64,000 bases of DNA, taken from NCBI GenBank assembly GCA_002409585.1, contig DHNP01000045.1, positions 75,368-139,367 on the forward strand, in the 5' to 3' direction. A program made the position numbers and the translations under genes. Source of the DNA: Ruminococcaceae bacterium UBA5413 (GTDB lineage Bacteria; Bacillota; Clostridia; Oscillospirales; Acutalibacteraceae). Below the pieces are notes generated by a model. That model was given only the letters and a program-made list of their open reading frames with translations, was not told the origin of the DNA and made no database searches. This document shows, in pieces, positions 50,350 to 59,079 of the stretch (its first letter is position 1; every line of letters begins with the position of its first letter).

Positions 50350-50811
50350 TTATTTGGCCTGATTTGAATTGGAGCGGCGCGAGAAACCGCCGTGCTTACA
50401 TTCCTTTGCTTTTTTTAAGTCGAGCAGCTTTTCGTCGCTCGTCTGTTTGAACTTAGTAAGCATATCCTCGAAACTCGCGGGTTTATTCCTGCTGCTCGGT
50501 TTCCATTCATAATTACCTGGGCCGGTGCATTCACGCTGCGGCTCACGGCTCCTCACCGCCGGCCTGACGGTATTATTATTTTCAACCCTTTTCATTGAAA
50601 GGCTTATCTTGCCCTCTGGGCTGATGGAAAGCACTTTTACTTTCACCTGCTGGTTTAATGAGACAAAATCGCGTATTTCCTTAACGAACATAGGTGCAAT
50701 TTCAGAAATATGAACCATGCCCGTTTTGCCGCCGGGCAACTCGACAAAAGCGCCGAATTTAGTTATGCCCGTTACTTTTCCTTCAAGGACCGCTCCTACC
50801 TCAAGCTGCAT
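50350..50811 (-). CDS. yabR: S1 RNA-binding domain protein, YabR/CvfD type
   Basis: 153 aa with one S1 domain at residues 2-75 (VGAVLEGKVTGITKFGAFVEL, TGMVHISEI, VKVLSISPEGKISLSMK) and a basic, disordered tail. In Bacillus subtilis the gene after divIC is yabR, as here. Probable ribosome or RNA-associated regulator. Confidence 0.88.
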   Translation of the reverse strand: MQLEVGAVLEGKVTGITKFGAFVELPGGKTGMVHISEIAPMFVKEIRDFVSLNQQVKVKVLSISPEGKISLSMKRVENNNTVRPAVRSREPQRECTGPGNYEWKPSSRNKPASFEDMLTKFKQTSDEKLLDLKKAKECKHGGFSRRSNSNQAK

Positions 50812-50846
50812 AAATTAGTTTTTTCCTCCTTAAATAAAAGAGCTGC

Positions 50847-51146
50847 TTACTTTCCGGCTATATTTATAAACACACGCTCCCCGGGTTTAGCGTAACCGAG
50901 GTCCTCACGGGCTTTGCGTTCTATATACTCGCTGTTGTCCCCGTCCGAGGTAAGCGCGCTTTTGATTTCCCCGTTTTTAATCTCCTGCACCTGTATCTGC
51001 TGTTTGATCTCAGAAAGCTGCCTGCGTTTTTCGTTTATTTTTATCTGCTGGTTTACAAGCCCCCAGACCATATAAACAGCAAATACAAATATAGCAAAAC
51101 GAAGTAAAAAGCTTTTTTTAACTTTTTGCTTTTTTATTTCTCGCAT
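50847..51146 (-). CDS. divIC: Septum formation initiator, DivIC/FtsB family
   Basis: Bitopic division protein of about 99 aa: short basic cytoplasmic end (MREIKKQKVKK), one membrane helix (SFLLRFAIFVFAVYMVWGL), then a coiled coil (EKRRQLSEIKQQIQVQEIK) and the conserved EYIERKAREDLGYAKPGERVF. AAGGGTG supports ATG 51146 rather than GTG 51158. Overlaps yabQ by 29 bases. Acts in the divisome with DivIB and FtsL. Confidence 0.93.
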   Translation of the reverse strand: MREIKKQKVKKSFLLRFAIFVFAVYMVWGLVNQQIKINEKRRQLSEIKQQIQVQEIKNGEIKSALTSDGDNSEYIERKAREDLGYAKPGERVFINIAGK

Positions 51147-51669
51147 ACAGCAATGCACCCTTCCGCTTTTTATGTGTGCATTTATGTCTATGGATATAAT
51201 TATACACTACCACGGCGTGACTTTTCAAGCACTTTTTACTTTTTAAAATTATTTTTGTGTTTAAAATGTGCACTAAAGTCAAAACCGCACCCGAAACTTT
51301 ATTAAAAAGCTTACCCGCGGCGTTTCTTACCGGATAAACTAAATATTTGTAAATAAAGCGCGATACCTTTCTGAAAACCCACGCTGTTATCTGCCCTACA
51401 GTATAGTAATACGAAAAAAAACCGGCAAACTCGCCGAGCAAAATATAAAACCGGACTTTCCCCCCAAGCGAAAGTGACAGCAGAAAAGTAAGCAATGCCG
51501 CAAAAACCATGTAAAAAAAGTCTTGGAAAAAGACCGCCCGCTTCTGTGTATGGAAAAAAGTCCTCCATATGCGCAGTATGTCATAACAAGCGCCTAAAGC
51601 GATGCCGGCAGCTATGGAAACCGCAAAGCCGAACGCCTGGTAAGAAAAATCCGAGCCGAACACAGGCAC
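51118..51669 (-). CDS. yabQ: Spore cortex biosynthesis protein YabQ
   Basis: 183 aa sporulation membrane protein needed for cortex formation and placed in the outer forespore membrane. About five hydrophobic segments, with FGFAVSIAAGIALGACYDIL, GEFAGFFSYYYTVG and a C-terminal basic tail that matches YabQ. Between yabP and divIC exactly as in Bacillus. Confidence 0.9.
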   Translation of the reverse strand: MPVFGSDFSYQAFGFAVSIAAGIALGACYDILRIWRTFFHTQKRAVFFQDFFYMVFAALLTFLLSLSLGGKVRFYILLGEFAGFFSYYYTVGQITAWVFRKVSRFIYKYLVYPVRNAAGKLFNKVSGAVLTLVHILNTKIILKSKKCLKSHAVVVYNYIHRHKCTHKKRKGALLYARNKKAKS

Positions 51670-51675
51670 ACTCCC

Positions 51676-51951
51676 TTACTTGAGCAAACGGGAAAAGAAC
51701 CCGCCCGACGGCCGGTTTTCAGCGTAAGACACAGACGTTATCTCCCCGCTTAAAGTCAGCTCGCCGGTTTCGACATTAAGCTTCTCTATATGGAGTTCGG
51801 CACCTTTTACGGACAGCTCCCCTATATCCGTACAGGCGGTAACTGTTTCGTCGTCAAAATTGTTGACGTTTGACACACCTGTTGCAGTCAGCACTTTCCT
51901 GTTATCCAAAACAAGGGTATGCGGTGTTTTAACCGTTTTTTGTTCAGGCAA
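51676..51951 (-). CDS. yabP: Sporulation protein YabP
   Basis: 91 aa YabP/YqfC-family protein required with YabQ for spore maturation. HTLVLDNRKVLTATGVSNV, NFDDETVTACTDIGELSV and LNVETGELTLSGEI are the family strands. Six bases before yabQ. Its presence is good evidence that the organism forms spores. Confidence 0.92.
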   Translation of the reverse strand: MPEQKTVKTPHTLVLDNRKVLTATGVSNVNNFDDETVTACTDIGELSVKGAELHIEKLNVETGELTLSGEITSVSYAENRPSGGFFSRLLK

Positions 51952-52089
51952 TTCGGCTCCCCTCCCCGCTTAGGCTAATAAAATAATATGCACGGTATGG
52001 GAAGCATATACTTAAATAACAAATCAGCCGCATGTGCGTATGGCAAAACGGCCGCCGGCAATTTATACCGTACAGCCGTCAGGGCAGCT

Positions 52090-52332
52090 TTACTGCACTA
52101 CTTCATACATTTCGGATGCGCTGCTTTTGGCGGCGTACTCGTTTATTCCCGTTACTTTTACCTTCAGGGCATGCGCGCCCAATTTAATTTCAAGTTCGTC
52201 GCCTATCTTCACTTCATAAGAAGCGCGCGCGGGCTTTGCGTTAACAAGCACCCGCCCTGCGTCGCAGGCTTCGTTTGCTATGGTACGACGCTTTATGAGC
52301 CGTGACACCTTAAGATACTTATCAAGTCTCAC
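52090..52332 (-). CDS. yabO: S4-domain RNA-binding protein YabO/RlbA
   Basis: 80 aa, essentially one S4 domain: MRLDKYLKVSRLIKRRTIAN, GRVLVNAKPARASYEVKIGD. Relatives bind stalled large ribosomal subunits or rescue them (HslR/RqcP). Follows hup by 115 bases that include a GGGCCGCGGCCC palindrome. Confidence 0.93.
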   Translation of the reverse strand: MRLDKYLKVSRLIKRRTIANEACDAGRVLVNAKPARASYEVKIGDELEIKLGAHALKVKVTGINEYAAKSSASEMYEVVQ

Positions 52333-52447
52333 AGATTATTTTCCTCCGAAAGGCATGCCGCCCCGTTAACCGGCGGCGTCAGCCCTGCCATAAAAATAAA
52401 TTGCCGGGGCCGCGGCCCGTTTGCCTCAGTCCCGGATTTATAAAACA

Positions 52448-52723
52448 TCAAATTGCGGTAGCGTCTTTGAACGCCTTGCCTGCCTTGAACGCCGGAACCT
52501 TTGAAGCCGGTATGGTGATAGGTGAGTTTGTTCTCGGGTCACGCCCCTGGCGTTCGCTGCGTGTCCTGACCTCAAATGTGCCAAAACCAACAATCTGAAC
52601 TTTTTCATCTTTAGAAAGCGTTTCCATTATCGTGGATATTACTGCATTTACTGCTTTATCTGCATCTTTTTTTGCCAAACCAGTTTGTTCCGAAACAGCT
52701 AAAATTAAGTCTGTCTTATTCAT
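52448..52723 (-). CDS. hup: HU-type DNA-binding protein
   Basis: 91 aa nucleoid protein. MNKTDLILAVSEQTGLAKKD, KVQIVGFGTFEVRTRSERQG and the DNA-contact arm NPRTNSPI-like sequence RDPRTNSPITIPASKVPAF are the HU hallmarks. Sits between mazG and yabO, an insertion common in Clostridia but absent from the Bacillus version of the block. Confidence 0.97.
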   Translation of the reverse strand: MNKTDLILAVSEQTGLAKKDADKAVNAVISTIMETLSKDEKVQIVGFGTFEVRTRSERQGRDPRTNSPITIPASKVPAFKAGKAFKDATAI

Positions 52724-52790
52724 ATACTTAACCTCCGTTTTTTATTATTCAACAGTTAGTAACTGTGAATTATGACTTCAAAGCGGCATA

Positions 52791-53507
52791 TTACTCTGCG
52801 GTTTCTTTCTGCCCGCACTCCGATATGAACCTGTCGCACGACTTTGTCAAAGCCTGTTCGGCTTCGATATGAAGAAGCCCTGCTGCATCAACCGCAGAAA
52901 GCAAAAGCTCGCCGAGCCTGCTCTCATAAGCAGTTGCATCACCGGTGTCAACCGCTTTACAAAAATCTTCGGCCTTTTTACAAATGTCCCTCGCCGCATC
53001 AGCCGGTTCCGTTTCAGTCCCAAAGGATTTCGATGCTTTACAAAGTACCTTTTGCGCGCGCATAAGCGCCGGCAGCGCTTTAGAAACCCCGTTAAGCACT
53101 TGCGTAAGTGTGCCGCGGCCTTTTGTCCGCTGTTTTATTTCTTCCCAATTATCGAGGACTTCTTCGCTGTCTTTAACCTTTACATCGCCGAAAACATGCG
53201 GATGGCGCACAATAAGTTTCTTCGCTATGCCGTCGGCTACGTCGCCAAAAGTAAAGCCTCCGTTTTCGCTTTCGAGCTGCGAATGGAAGACGACCTGTAA
53301 AAGCACGTCGCCCAGTTCTTCTTTTAAAAGCTCTCCGTCACCGGTATCTATAGCCTCCGCTGCCTCATAAGCTTCCTCGAGGAGATTGCTGCGTATACTT
53401 TTGTGGTCTTGTTCCCTGTCCCACGGGCAGCCCCCGGGAGAACGCAGTATGGCCATAATCTTCAGCAAATCATTGATATCGTAAACATCCTTGTACTGAA
53501 AATCCAA
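52791..53507 (-). CDS. mazG: Nucleoside triphosphate pyrophosphohydrolase MazG (YabN C-terminal type)
   Basis: 238 aa house-cleaning pyrophosphohydrolase that removes abnormal nucleotides. First MazG unit has GGCPWDREQDHKSIRSNLLEE and the metal motif EEAYEAAEA with EELGDVLLQVVFHS; a second, shorter unit follows. Lacks the N-terminal methylase-like domain of Bacillus YabN. Between spoVB-like and hup. Confidence 0.94.
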   Translation of the reverse strand: MDFQYKDVYDINDLLKIMAILRSPGGCPWDREQDHKSIRSNLLEEAYEAAEAIDTGDGELLKEELGDVLLQVVFHSQLESENGGFTFGDVADGIAKKLIVRHPHVFGDVKVKDSEEVLDNWEEIKQRTKGRGTLTQVLNGVSKALPALMRAQKVLCKASKSFGTETEPADAARDICKKAEDFCKAVDTGDATAYESRLGELLLSAVDAAGLLHIEAEQALTKSCDRFISECGQKETAE

Positions 53508-53552
53508 GCCTGTACCACTTCTTTCGAATAATTTAAATAAACTGGTACTATT

Positions 53553-55310
53553 TTAACTTATCCAATTATGTTTTTCAAGTATTTTTGCAATTTTTTCTCC
53601 ATGCGGCAGCATCTGAACATCACGCCTGTTAAGGGCTTTAAACTTAAGCATGAAAAAGATATACAAAGCCACAGCTATAAGTATAGCCGCGCACGTTGCA
53701 ATCTTGCCCGATATAAATTGCGCGGCCGTCTGCCTCAGAAAATAGGCCGGGCCAATGCTGAGCGCCGAGGCAAGAAGCGGTTTTAAAAATATAGGCACGA
53801 AGTTTATCTTTACCTTCGCTTCCCTGCACAGTTTGTAAAGCGCAAGGACCATGATGATTACGTAGCACGCAAGCGTGCCATAGCTCGCGCCCATGACGTT
53901 TATTTCCGGTATGCCTACAAGCGTGTAATTAAGCACTACCTTAACGGCAAGCCCTATGGCTAAGATTTTCACCGGAAGGTCCACCCTGCCTATTGCCTGC
54001 AGCATGCTGTTCACCGGCGTGCTTGTAGCCGAGAATATAGCGGCTATGCCGAGTACAGAAAGGACCTTGCCTATTATCTCTGGGCCGTTGTTCTCATACA
54101 TCATGGAAGCTATTGGCATTGCGAAAACAGCCAGGCCCGCGCCTGCCGGAACGGTTATCATGCCGACAATGCGCAGCACGGACTCTATGCTGCGCTTTAT
54201 TTTCTTATGGTTCCCCTCAGTCCACGCCTCGGTAACGTTAGGTAAAGCGCTTACGCCAAACGCCTGCGTCATGGCCGGTACAAACATAAAAAGCGTTATG
54301 GCATTGCCGTAGCACCCGTACATGAACGCCGGCACAAGGTTCATCTTTATAGCCGACTCCGAAATAACGCCCTTGTACATGTTGAGCAGCACGCCAGGGT
54401 CAGAAGCCATGACGTCGCCTATGCGTCCCTGCAGGAATGTGCTGTCTACAAGCGTAGACATATTTACGGCGAGGGAGCCGAGCGCTATCGGTATAGCGGT
54501 GCGTACAAGGCGCGCCGTGGTGGCCCTTCTCGGCATCGGGCGCGGCGAGAGCCTGAGCATCTCGTCGGATATGCCGTCCCCGTTTTTCTTATGGTAAATA
54601 AGAAGGAAAATAAACGCGATAAAGCCGCCGAGAGTAACGCCGAAAATAGCCCCCGCAGCCGCGTAAGGGAGGGTTGCCATCTTAGCATACTCAGCCGACT
54701 GCATTTTTATTCCGTAGACAGTGCCGCCCGCGGCATACTCCTTAAGTCCGGAGTTTACTATAACGTAAGCGGCAGTAAGTCCGAAAAGCAGCTTGCAGAG
54801 CGCTTCTATCACTTCTGAGATAGCGGTCGGGTACATGTTGCGCAGTCCCTCGTAGTAACCGCGGTAAATAGAAAGCATACTTGCGAAAAATGCCGCCGGC
54901 GCAAGCGCGTAAATAGCCGCCAAAGCGTTTTCCGGATGGCTGCTTGTGTAATTGGCATACGGCCGCGCCCCGAAAAACATTATAGAAAAAGACAAAAGCC
55001 CCAGGAACAGGAATATGCGTATGGATACCCTGTGTATCTGCCTTATGTCCCTGAAGCGCCCACGCACGTAATTTTCGGACACAAGCCTTGAAATTGTTAT
55101 AGGAAACCCTGCGGTAGAAAGGCTGAAAAGCGGCGAGTAAAGTGAAAACGCGGTCGTAAAATACCCCATGCCTACAGGTGTAAGTATCCACGCGAGAGGT
55201 ATTTTAAAAAGCGCGCCTATTATTTTTTCTATTATTATTGCGGCGATAAGTATAAACGCACCGTGGAGAAAACTCTGGCGCCGCACTTCCGTACGTCTTT
55301 TCTGTTCCAT
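53553..55310 (-). CDS. Lipid flippase-like polysaccharide biosynthesis protein, SpoVB/YabM type
   Basis: 585 aa MATE/MurJ-superfamily membrane protein of about 14 helices, starting KRRTEVRRQSFLHGAFILI and including GFPITISRLVSENYV and IGRVDLPVKILAIGL. Relatives flip lipid II (MurJ) or serve spore cortex synthesis (SpoVB); Bacillus YabM stands in this position of the yab block. GGATG precedes ATG 55310. Which lipid-linked precursor it moves cannot be told from sequence. Confidence 0.88.
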   Translation of the reverse strand: MEQKRRTEVRRQSFLHGAFILIAAIIIEKIIGALFKIPLAWILTPVGMGYFTTAFSLYSPLFSLSTAGFPITISRLVSENYVRGRFRDIRQIHRVSIRIFLFLGLLSFSIMFFGARPYANYTSSHPENALAAIYALAPAAFFASMLSIYRGYYEGLRNMYPTAISEVIEALCKLLFGLTAAYVIVNSGLKEYAAGGTVYGIKMQSAEYAKMATLPYAAAGAIFGVTLGGFIAFIFLLIYHKKNGDGISDEMLRLSPRPMPRRATTARLVRTAIPIALGSLAVNMSTLVDSTFLQGRIGDVMASDPGVLLNMYKGVISESAIKMNLVPAFMYGCYGNAITLFMFVPAMTQAFGVSALPNVTEAWTEGNHKKIKRSIESVLRIVGMITVPAGAGLAVFAMPIASMMYENNGPEIIGKVLSVLGIAAIFSATSTPVNSMLQAIGRVDLPVKILAIGLAVKVVLNYTLVGIPEINVMGASYGTLACYVIIMVLALYKLCREAKVKINFVPIFLKPLLASALSIGPAYFLRQTAAQFISGKIATCAAILIAVALYIFFMLKFKALNRRDVQMLPHGEKIAKILEKHNWIS

Positions 55311-55445
55311 TAAAGCACATCCATTCAAATTAGCAGACACGGCGCCGGCTTCAGAATCATCCGCCTATGTTCACGCAAGAAACCATGCCGTATAAAAACA
55401 CTACAATACTATAAATCATTATACGGTACGTTTCAAGTACATATG

Positions 55446-55474
55446 AAAAAAAAGGGAGTACGGCCCTCCCTTTT
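55446..55474 (-). terminator. Terminator of the zinc-ribbon gene
   Basis: On the minus strand AAAAGGGAG pairs with CTCCCTTTT around a 7-base loop and a run of eight Ts follows. 31 bases after the stop. Confidence 0.88.
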
Positions 55475-55504
55475 CAACACAATAATTCAATTTGCAGCCT
55501 TGCA

Positions 55505-55867
55505 TTACTCCGTAAGCTTTGCGCCGCATTTGCTGCAGTATGTCGCTCCCTGCACGTTTTCGTTTCCGCAGTTTTTACATATAAGCCTTTCGCGTGCGGA
55601 AGCAAGCTGTGCGTTTACTGCGTTCAGCTGGTCGTACAGGTCGTTTATTTCGGCAGAATGCTCGCTTACGGCATTGGAAGTGTCGCTCCCGTCTTTAGCT
55701 GCCTCGTAAACGGCCCTGCCGAGTTCCTCGAATTTTCTGGAAATTTCGTTGTTTATGTCGGCAGCGTTAATACGCAGCTTGGAAACATCTACAAATTTTC
55801 CGGCTTTTTTCCCTACCACGTCCACGGCCGACTTCGCGTTTACCACAACGTCTTCAAAAAGTCCCAT
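55505..55867 (-). CDS. Zinc-ribbon protein with helical N-terminal region
   Basis: 120 aa. Residues 1-95 look helical or coiled coil (GLFEDVVVNAKSAVDVVGKK, EINDLYDQLNAVNAQLASA). The C-terminus has two zinc cysteine pairs, CKNCGN and CSKCGAKL. No catalytic feature seen. Such proteins are common in Clostridia and of unknown function. Transcribed alone. Confidence 0.8.
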   Translation of the reverse strand: MGLFEDVVVNAKSAVDVVGKKAGKFVDVSKLRINAADINNEISRKFEELGRAVYEAAKDGSDTSNAVSEHSAEINDLYDQLNAVNAQLASARERLICKNCGNENVQGATYCSKCGAKLTE

Positions 55868-56005
55868 AACCGTCGCTCCTTCGTAATTTATTTGTTTTAT
55901 TATACCACTGAAAATAAAACAAATTCAATATATATAATATTAATTTTAATTGTAAAGTTATTTGGCTGCGGCACGTACCGGCATAAAAAGCCAATAAACG
56001 TGCCG

Positions 56006-56953
56006 TTATTCCCCTATGAACTCACGTATAATGGAATCCGCAGGCACGGTATCTTCGTCTATCGCGTAAAAGCGCTCCACGGCCGACAGCAGCTTCGAAG
56101 CCGTGCCTGAAAAAACGCTTTCCGGCTGAACCCCTGACAGCAGTCCCGACGCCTGCCTTTTCAGCACGCACAGCTCATAAGCATGGAAAGAATTTATGGT
56201 AAAGTCCGCCCCTCCCCTGTACGGCTTTATGTTTTTATACTCACCGGCCATGACGTTGCCCCACATGGCAAGTGTCCTCTCGGGAGCTGTACCTCTGAAG
56301 TTGTAGTCGCGGACAATCCTGCGGACGAGCCTTATATCGTTCGGCCCGAGCAGCTGCGCTTTGCCGTCGGTCACGCCCTGCTTTACGCTTATGTAAATTT
56401 TATAAGCCTTAAGCCCTTTCGCGCTGTCGAGCAGCATGGGGTTAAGCGCGTGTATGCCCTCAACAATAGCTATTTCGCCGTCGTTAAGAACTATATGGCG
56501 CCTATGCGGGTACGGGGCGCGTATCTCAAAGTCGAAAACCGGCATGCTGCAGCGGCTGTTTTCGGCTAAATCACGCAGGCATTTCTTAAGTTCCGGAACA
56601 TTAAGCGCTTCTATGCACTCATAGTCGCGCTGCCCGTCCGGTAGCAGCGGCGCACAGGATTCGCCGAGATAAAAATCGTCAAGCGAAATGATTACGCTGC
56701 CTATGCCCACTTTGCGCAAAGCTTTCGAAAGCAGGTGGGCGGTTGTCGTCTTGCCGCTGCTCGAAGGTCCGGCAAGCATTACGAGTTTGCAGCGTTCCCT
56801 GTCGTTTTTTATTTTCTCGGCTATATCCATAATATTTTTATGGAAAGCTTTTTCGGAATTTTCCACAAACATGCGCGGGTCGGAACGCGCCTCACGGTTT
56901 ATATCATCAAGCGTATTTTCATACTCCCTGAAGTTCTTGCTGCGACTTTCCAT
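56006..56953 (-). CDS. Uridine kinase-like P-loop nucleoside kinase
   Basis: About 315 aa with an N-terminal extension and a phosphoribulokinase/uridine kinase domain: Walker A AGPSSSGKTTTAHLL near residues 60-75, ISLDDFYLGE, and IAIVEGIHALNPML. Bacterial Udk is about 210 aa, so this is the longer AAA/PRK subgroup of Clostridia, where the TGS-linked form is common. GGTGAT before ATG 56953. Overlaps the end of hemZ by 35 bases. Confidence 0.85.
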   Translation of the reverse strand: MESRSKNFREYENTLDDINREARSDPRMFVENSEKAFHKNIMDIAEKIKNDRERCKLVMLAGPSSSGKTTTAHLLSKALRKVGIGSVIISLDDFYLGESCAPLLPDGQRDYECIEALNVPELKKCLRDLAENSRCSMPVFDFEIRAPYPHRRHIVLNDGEIAIVEGIHALNPMLLDSAKGLKAYKIYISVKQGVTDGKAQLLGPNDIRLVRRIVRDYNFRGTAPERTLAMWGNVMAGEYKNIKPYRGGADFTINSFHAYELCVLKRQASGLLSGVQPESVFSGTASKLLSAVERFYAIDEDTVPADSIIREFIGE

Positions 56954-58406
56954 AAAAATCAATCACCAAATCTTTCCTGCCGATTATTTCGTTAAAACGG
57001 TTTATATATTCATATGGGTATTTAAAATTAAATATCCTCTCAAGTTTTTCCGAACACGGGTCTTTAAGCTTTGTACCCGCCCCGCATCCGCAGGCTAAAA
57101 TGGTCTGCTGTTCTTCCATTATAAACACGTTATACAGATTTTCAAACCCCGGCTTGCACCACCCGGTGTTTTCAAGGTTGCCGGCCATGCGGCTCTGCCT
57201 GTAGAGATAATACGGGATATAGCCTTTTTCAGGCAGCACCGAGTCGGCATACATTATCATACTGCCAGCGTCTTGCGTACCTGCGGCGGAAGCACCGCTT
57301 TTTTCCTGCGCAAGCCTTGCGGCGCGTTTCAGCGCGAGGGTGTGTACGGTTATACTTTCCGGCGACATGTCCGTTATGACGTCAACCGTGTGTTTAAAGC
57401 CTTCTTCATCGTCGCGCGGCAGCCCGGCGATTATATCCATATTTATATTGCCGAAGCCGCACCCGCGCGCAAGGCGGAACGCCGAAACTGTCTGTGCCGC
57501 CGTGTGGCGCCTGCCTATGGCCGTAAGTACGTCGTCGCTCATAGTCTGCGGGTTTATGCTTATGCGCCCAACGCCCCTTGACTTCATGGCGTAAAGCTTT
57601 TCTTCAGTGACAGTGTCCGGCCTGCCCGCCTCAACCGTTACTTCCATACAGTACGACATGTCAAACGACGAGCGGACTGCATCAAGGACCTGCCCGAGTT
57701 GGCCGGCCGTCAGCACAGTCGGCGTTCCTCCGCCCACATAAACCGACAAAAGCTTGAGGCAGAGCTTTTCGGCAACTTCTCCCGTACGCTTTATCTCACT
57801 GCACAAAAGTTCCACGTAAGCGGGTATAAGCTTAAAGGTTTTATCTACAGACGACGAGACAAAAGAACAGTACGCGCACCTTGTAGGGCAAAAAGGAATT
57901 CCTATATAAAGGCTGAAAGAGTCGGGCGTCTGCAGCGCGAGTATGCCGCGCTCGTTCTCAAACACATCTGCCGCAAGCTCTGTTTTTTCTTTTGACACCA
58001 AAAGTTTCTCTTCAAAATATTTTTTTGCACCGGCTTTGCCGGCTTTTGCCATAATGCCTCCGTAAAGCTTCACGGGCCTTACGCCGGTAAGTATGCCCCA
58101 CTTCGGCGTAAAGCCGCACATCTGCGTAAGTACCGAAAACAAAAGCACGCTCATACTGCGCTGCGTTTCACGGCCGTCAGCGGCTTCATCGTAAGTAAGT
58201 GCCTTTGACCGCCATTTTTTTGCACCGTCTTTTTCAACATATGCCGTAACCGAAATCCCAGTGCCGGTGTCTCTTACCCCTGTATAAACGAATGTCCCGC
58301 CGCCGCACGGCTTTGAAACAACCGTTATCTTTTCCAATGGGAAAAATACACGGCAGAGGTTTTCCATTTCATACCTGAACTCGTGGCCGTCAATACATAG
58401 AATCAT
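56919..58406 (-). CDS. hemZ: Radical SAM protein HemZ (coproporphyrinogen III oxidase-like)
   Basis: 495 aa radical SAM enzyme. The 4Fe-4S motif is FCPTRCAYCSF (C173, C177, C180), followed by VYVGGGTPTVLTAGQL and ISINPQTMSDDVLTAIGR, the HemN-like core. The first 160 residues and the HemZ-type C-terminus match HemZ of Bacillus rather than HemN or HemW. No other heme genes are near. Overlaps the MBL gene by 17 bases. Confidence 0.92.
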   Translation of the reverse strand: MILCIDGHEFRYEMENLCRVFFPLEKITVVSKPCGGGTFVYTGVRDTGTGISVTAYVEKDGAKKWRSKALTYDEAADGRETQRSMSVLLFSVLTQMCGFTPKWGILTGVRPVKLYGGIMAKAGKAGAKKYFEEKLLVSKEKTELAADVFENERGILALQTPDSFSLYIGIPFCPTRCAYCSFVSSSVDKTFKLIPAYVELLCSEIKRTGEVAEKLCLKLLSVYVGGGTPTVLTAGQLGQVLDAVRSSFDMSYCMEVTVEAGRPDTVTEEKLYAMKSRGVGRISINPQTMSDDVLTAIGRRHTAAQTVSAFRLARGCGFGNINMDIIAGLPRDDEEGFKHTVDVITDMSPESITVHTLALKRAARLAQEKSGASAAGTQDAGSMIMYADSVLPEKGYIPYYLYRQSRMAGNLENTGWCKPGFENLYNVFIMEEQQTILACGCGAGTKLKDPCSEKLERIFNFKYPYEYINRFNEIIGRKDLVIDFYGKSQQELQGV

Positions 58407-59028
58407 CGATATTGTCTTTCATATAAGGATTGTATTCGCGTTCAAAGTCGAGGCTGCTTTCCGGGCCGTGCCCCGGATAAACCTTGAAATTTCCTTTGAG
58501 GCTTTTCAGCTTTAAAAGCGACGCCCTCATATCGGCCGCGCTGCCCGTAGGGCAGTCCACGCGGCCGCAGCACAGTTTCATAAGCGTATCGCCCGCAAAG
58601 ATTGCGCCGCCTGCTACAAAGCAGCACCCGCCTGAAGTGTGCCCCGGCGTGTGGAGTACCTTTATCTGCGTTTTTCCAAGCGCGGCTGTGTCGCCGTCCT
58701 TCAGCAAAACGTCCGCCGAAAACGGCGTTACCGAAGTGCCGAAAAAAGGCCCTCCCAAATTACTTTCTCCGTCGTTTATCATGTGCTCTTCGCCGGAATA
58801 AATGTATACTTTTGCACCGGTAAGCTTTTTAACCTCGGCTACGCCTGTTATATGGTCAAAATGCCCGTGCGTCAGAAGTATCATTTTTATATTGCCTCCG
58901 CTTACGGCATCTATCAGTTCCCTGTTTACAAATCCCGGGTCTATGACAGCGCCGTCACCGGTGGCTGCATCCGTTATGACATAGCAGTTAGTCGGGAGAG
59001 GCCCTCCCTGGATACATTTTACGTCCAA
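58390..59028 (-). CDS. MBL-fold metallohydrolase, glyoxalase II-like (YqgX type)
   Basis: 212 aa hydrolase. Metal motif LLTHGHFDHITGV and further ligands in LHTPGHTSGG, IFAGDTLMK and VYPGHGPES, as in the YcbL/YqgX group of glyoxalase II-like enzymes. TTG start behind AAAGGGG. Co-transcribed downstream of rel; role may be thioester or other small-molecule hydrolysis. Confidence 0.87.
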   Translation of the reverse strand: MDVKCIQGGPLPTNCYVITDAATGDGAVIDPGFVNRELIDAVSGGNIKMILLTHGHFDHITGVAEVKKLTGAKVYIYSGEEHMINDGESNLGGPFFGTSVTPFSADVLLKDGDTAALGKTQIKVLHTPGHTSGGCCFVAGGAIFAGDTLMKLCCGRVDCPTGSAADMRASLLKLKSLKGNFKVYPGHGPESSLDFEREYNPYMKDNIDDSMY

Positions 59029-59079
59029 TGTTAATTTCCCCTTTCCAAAGCGTTTCGCCGACGGGCAAAGTATTCCATT

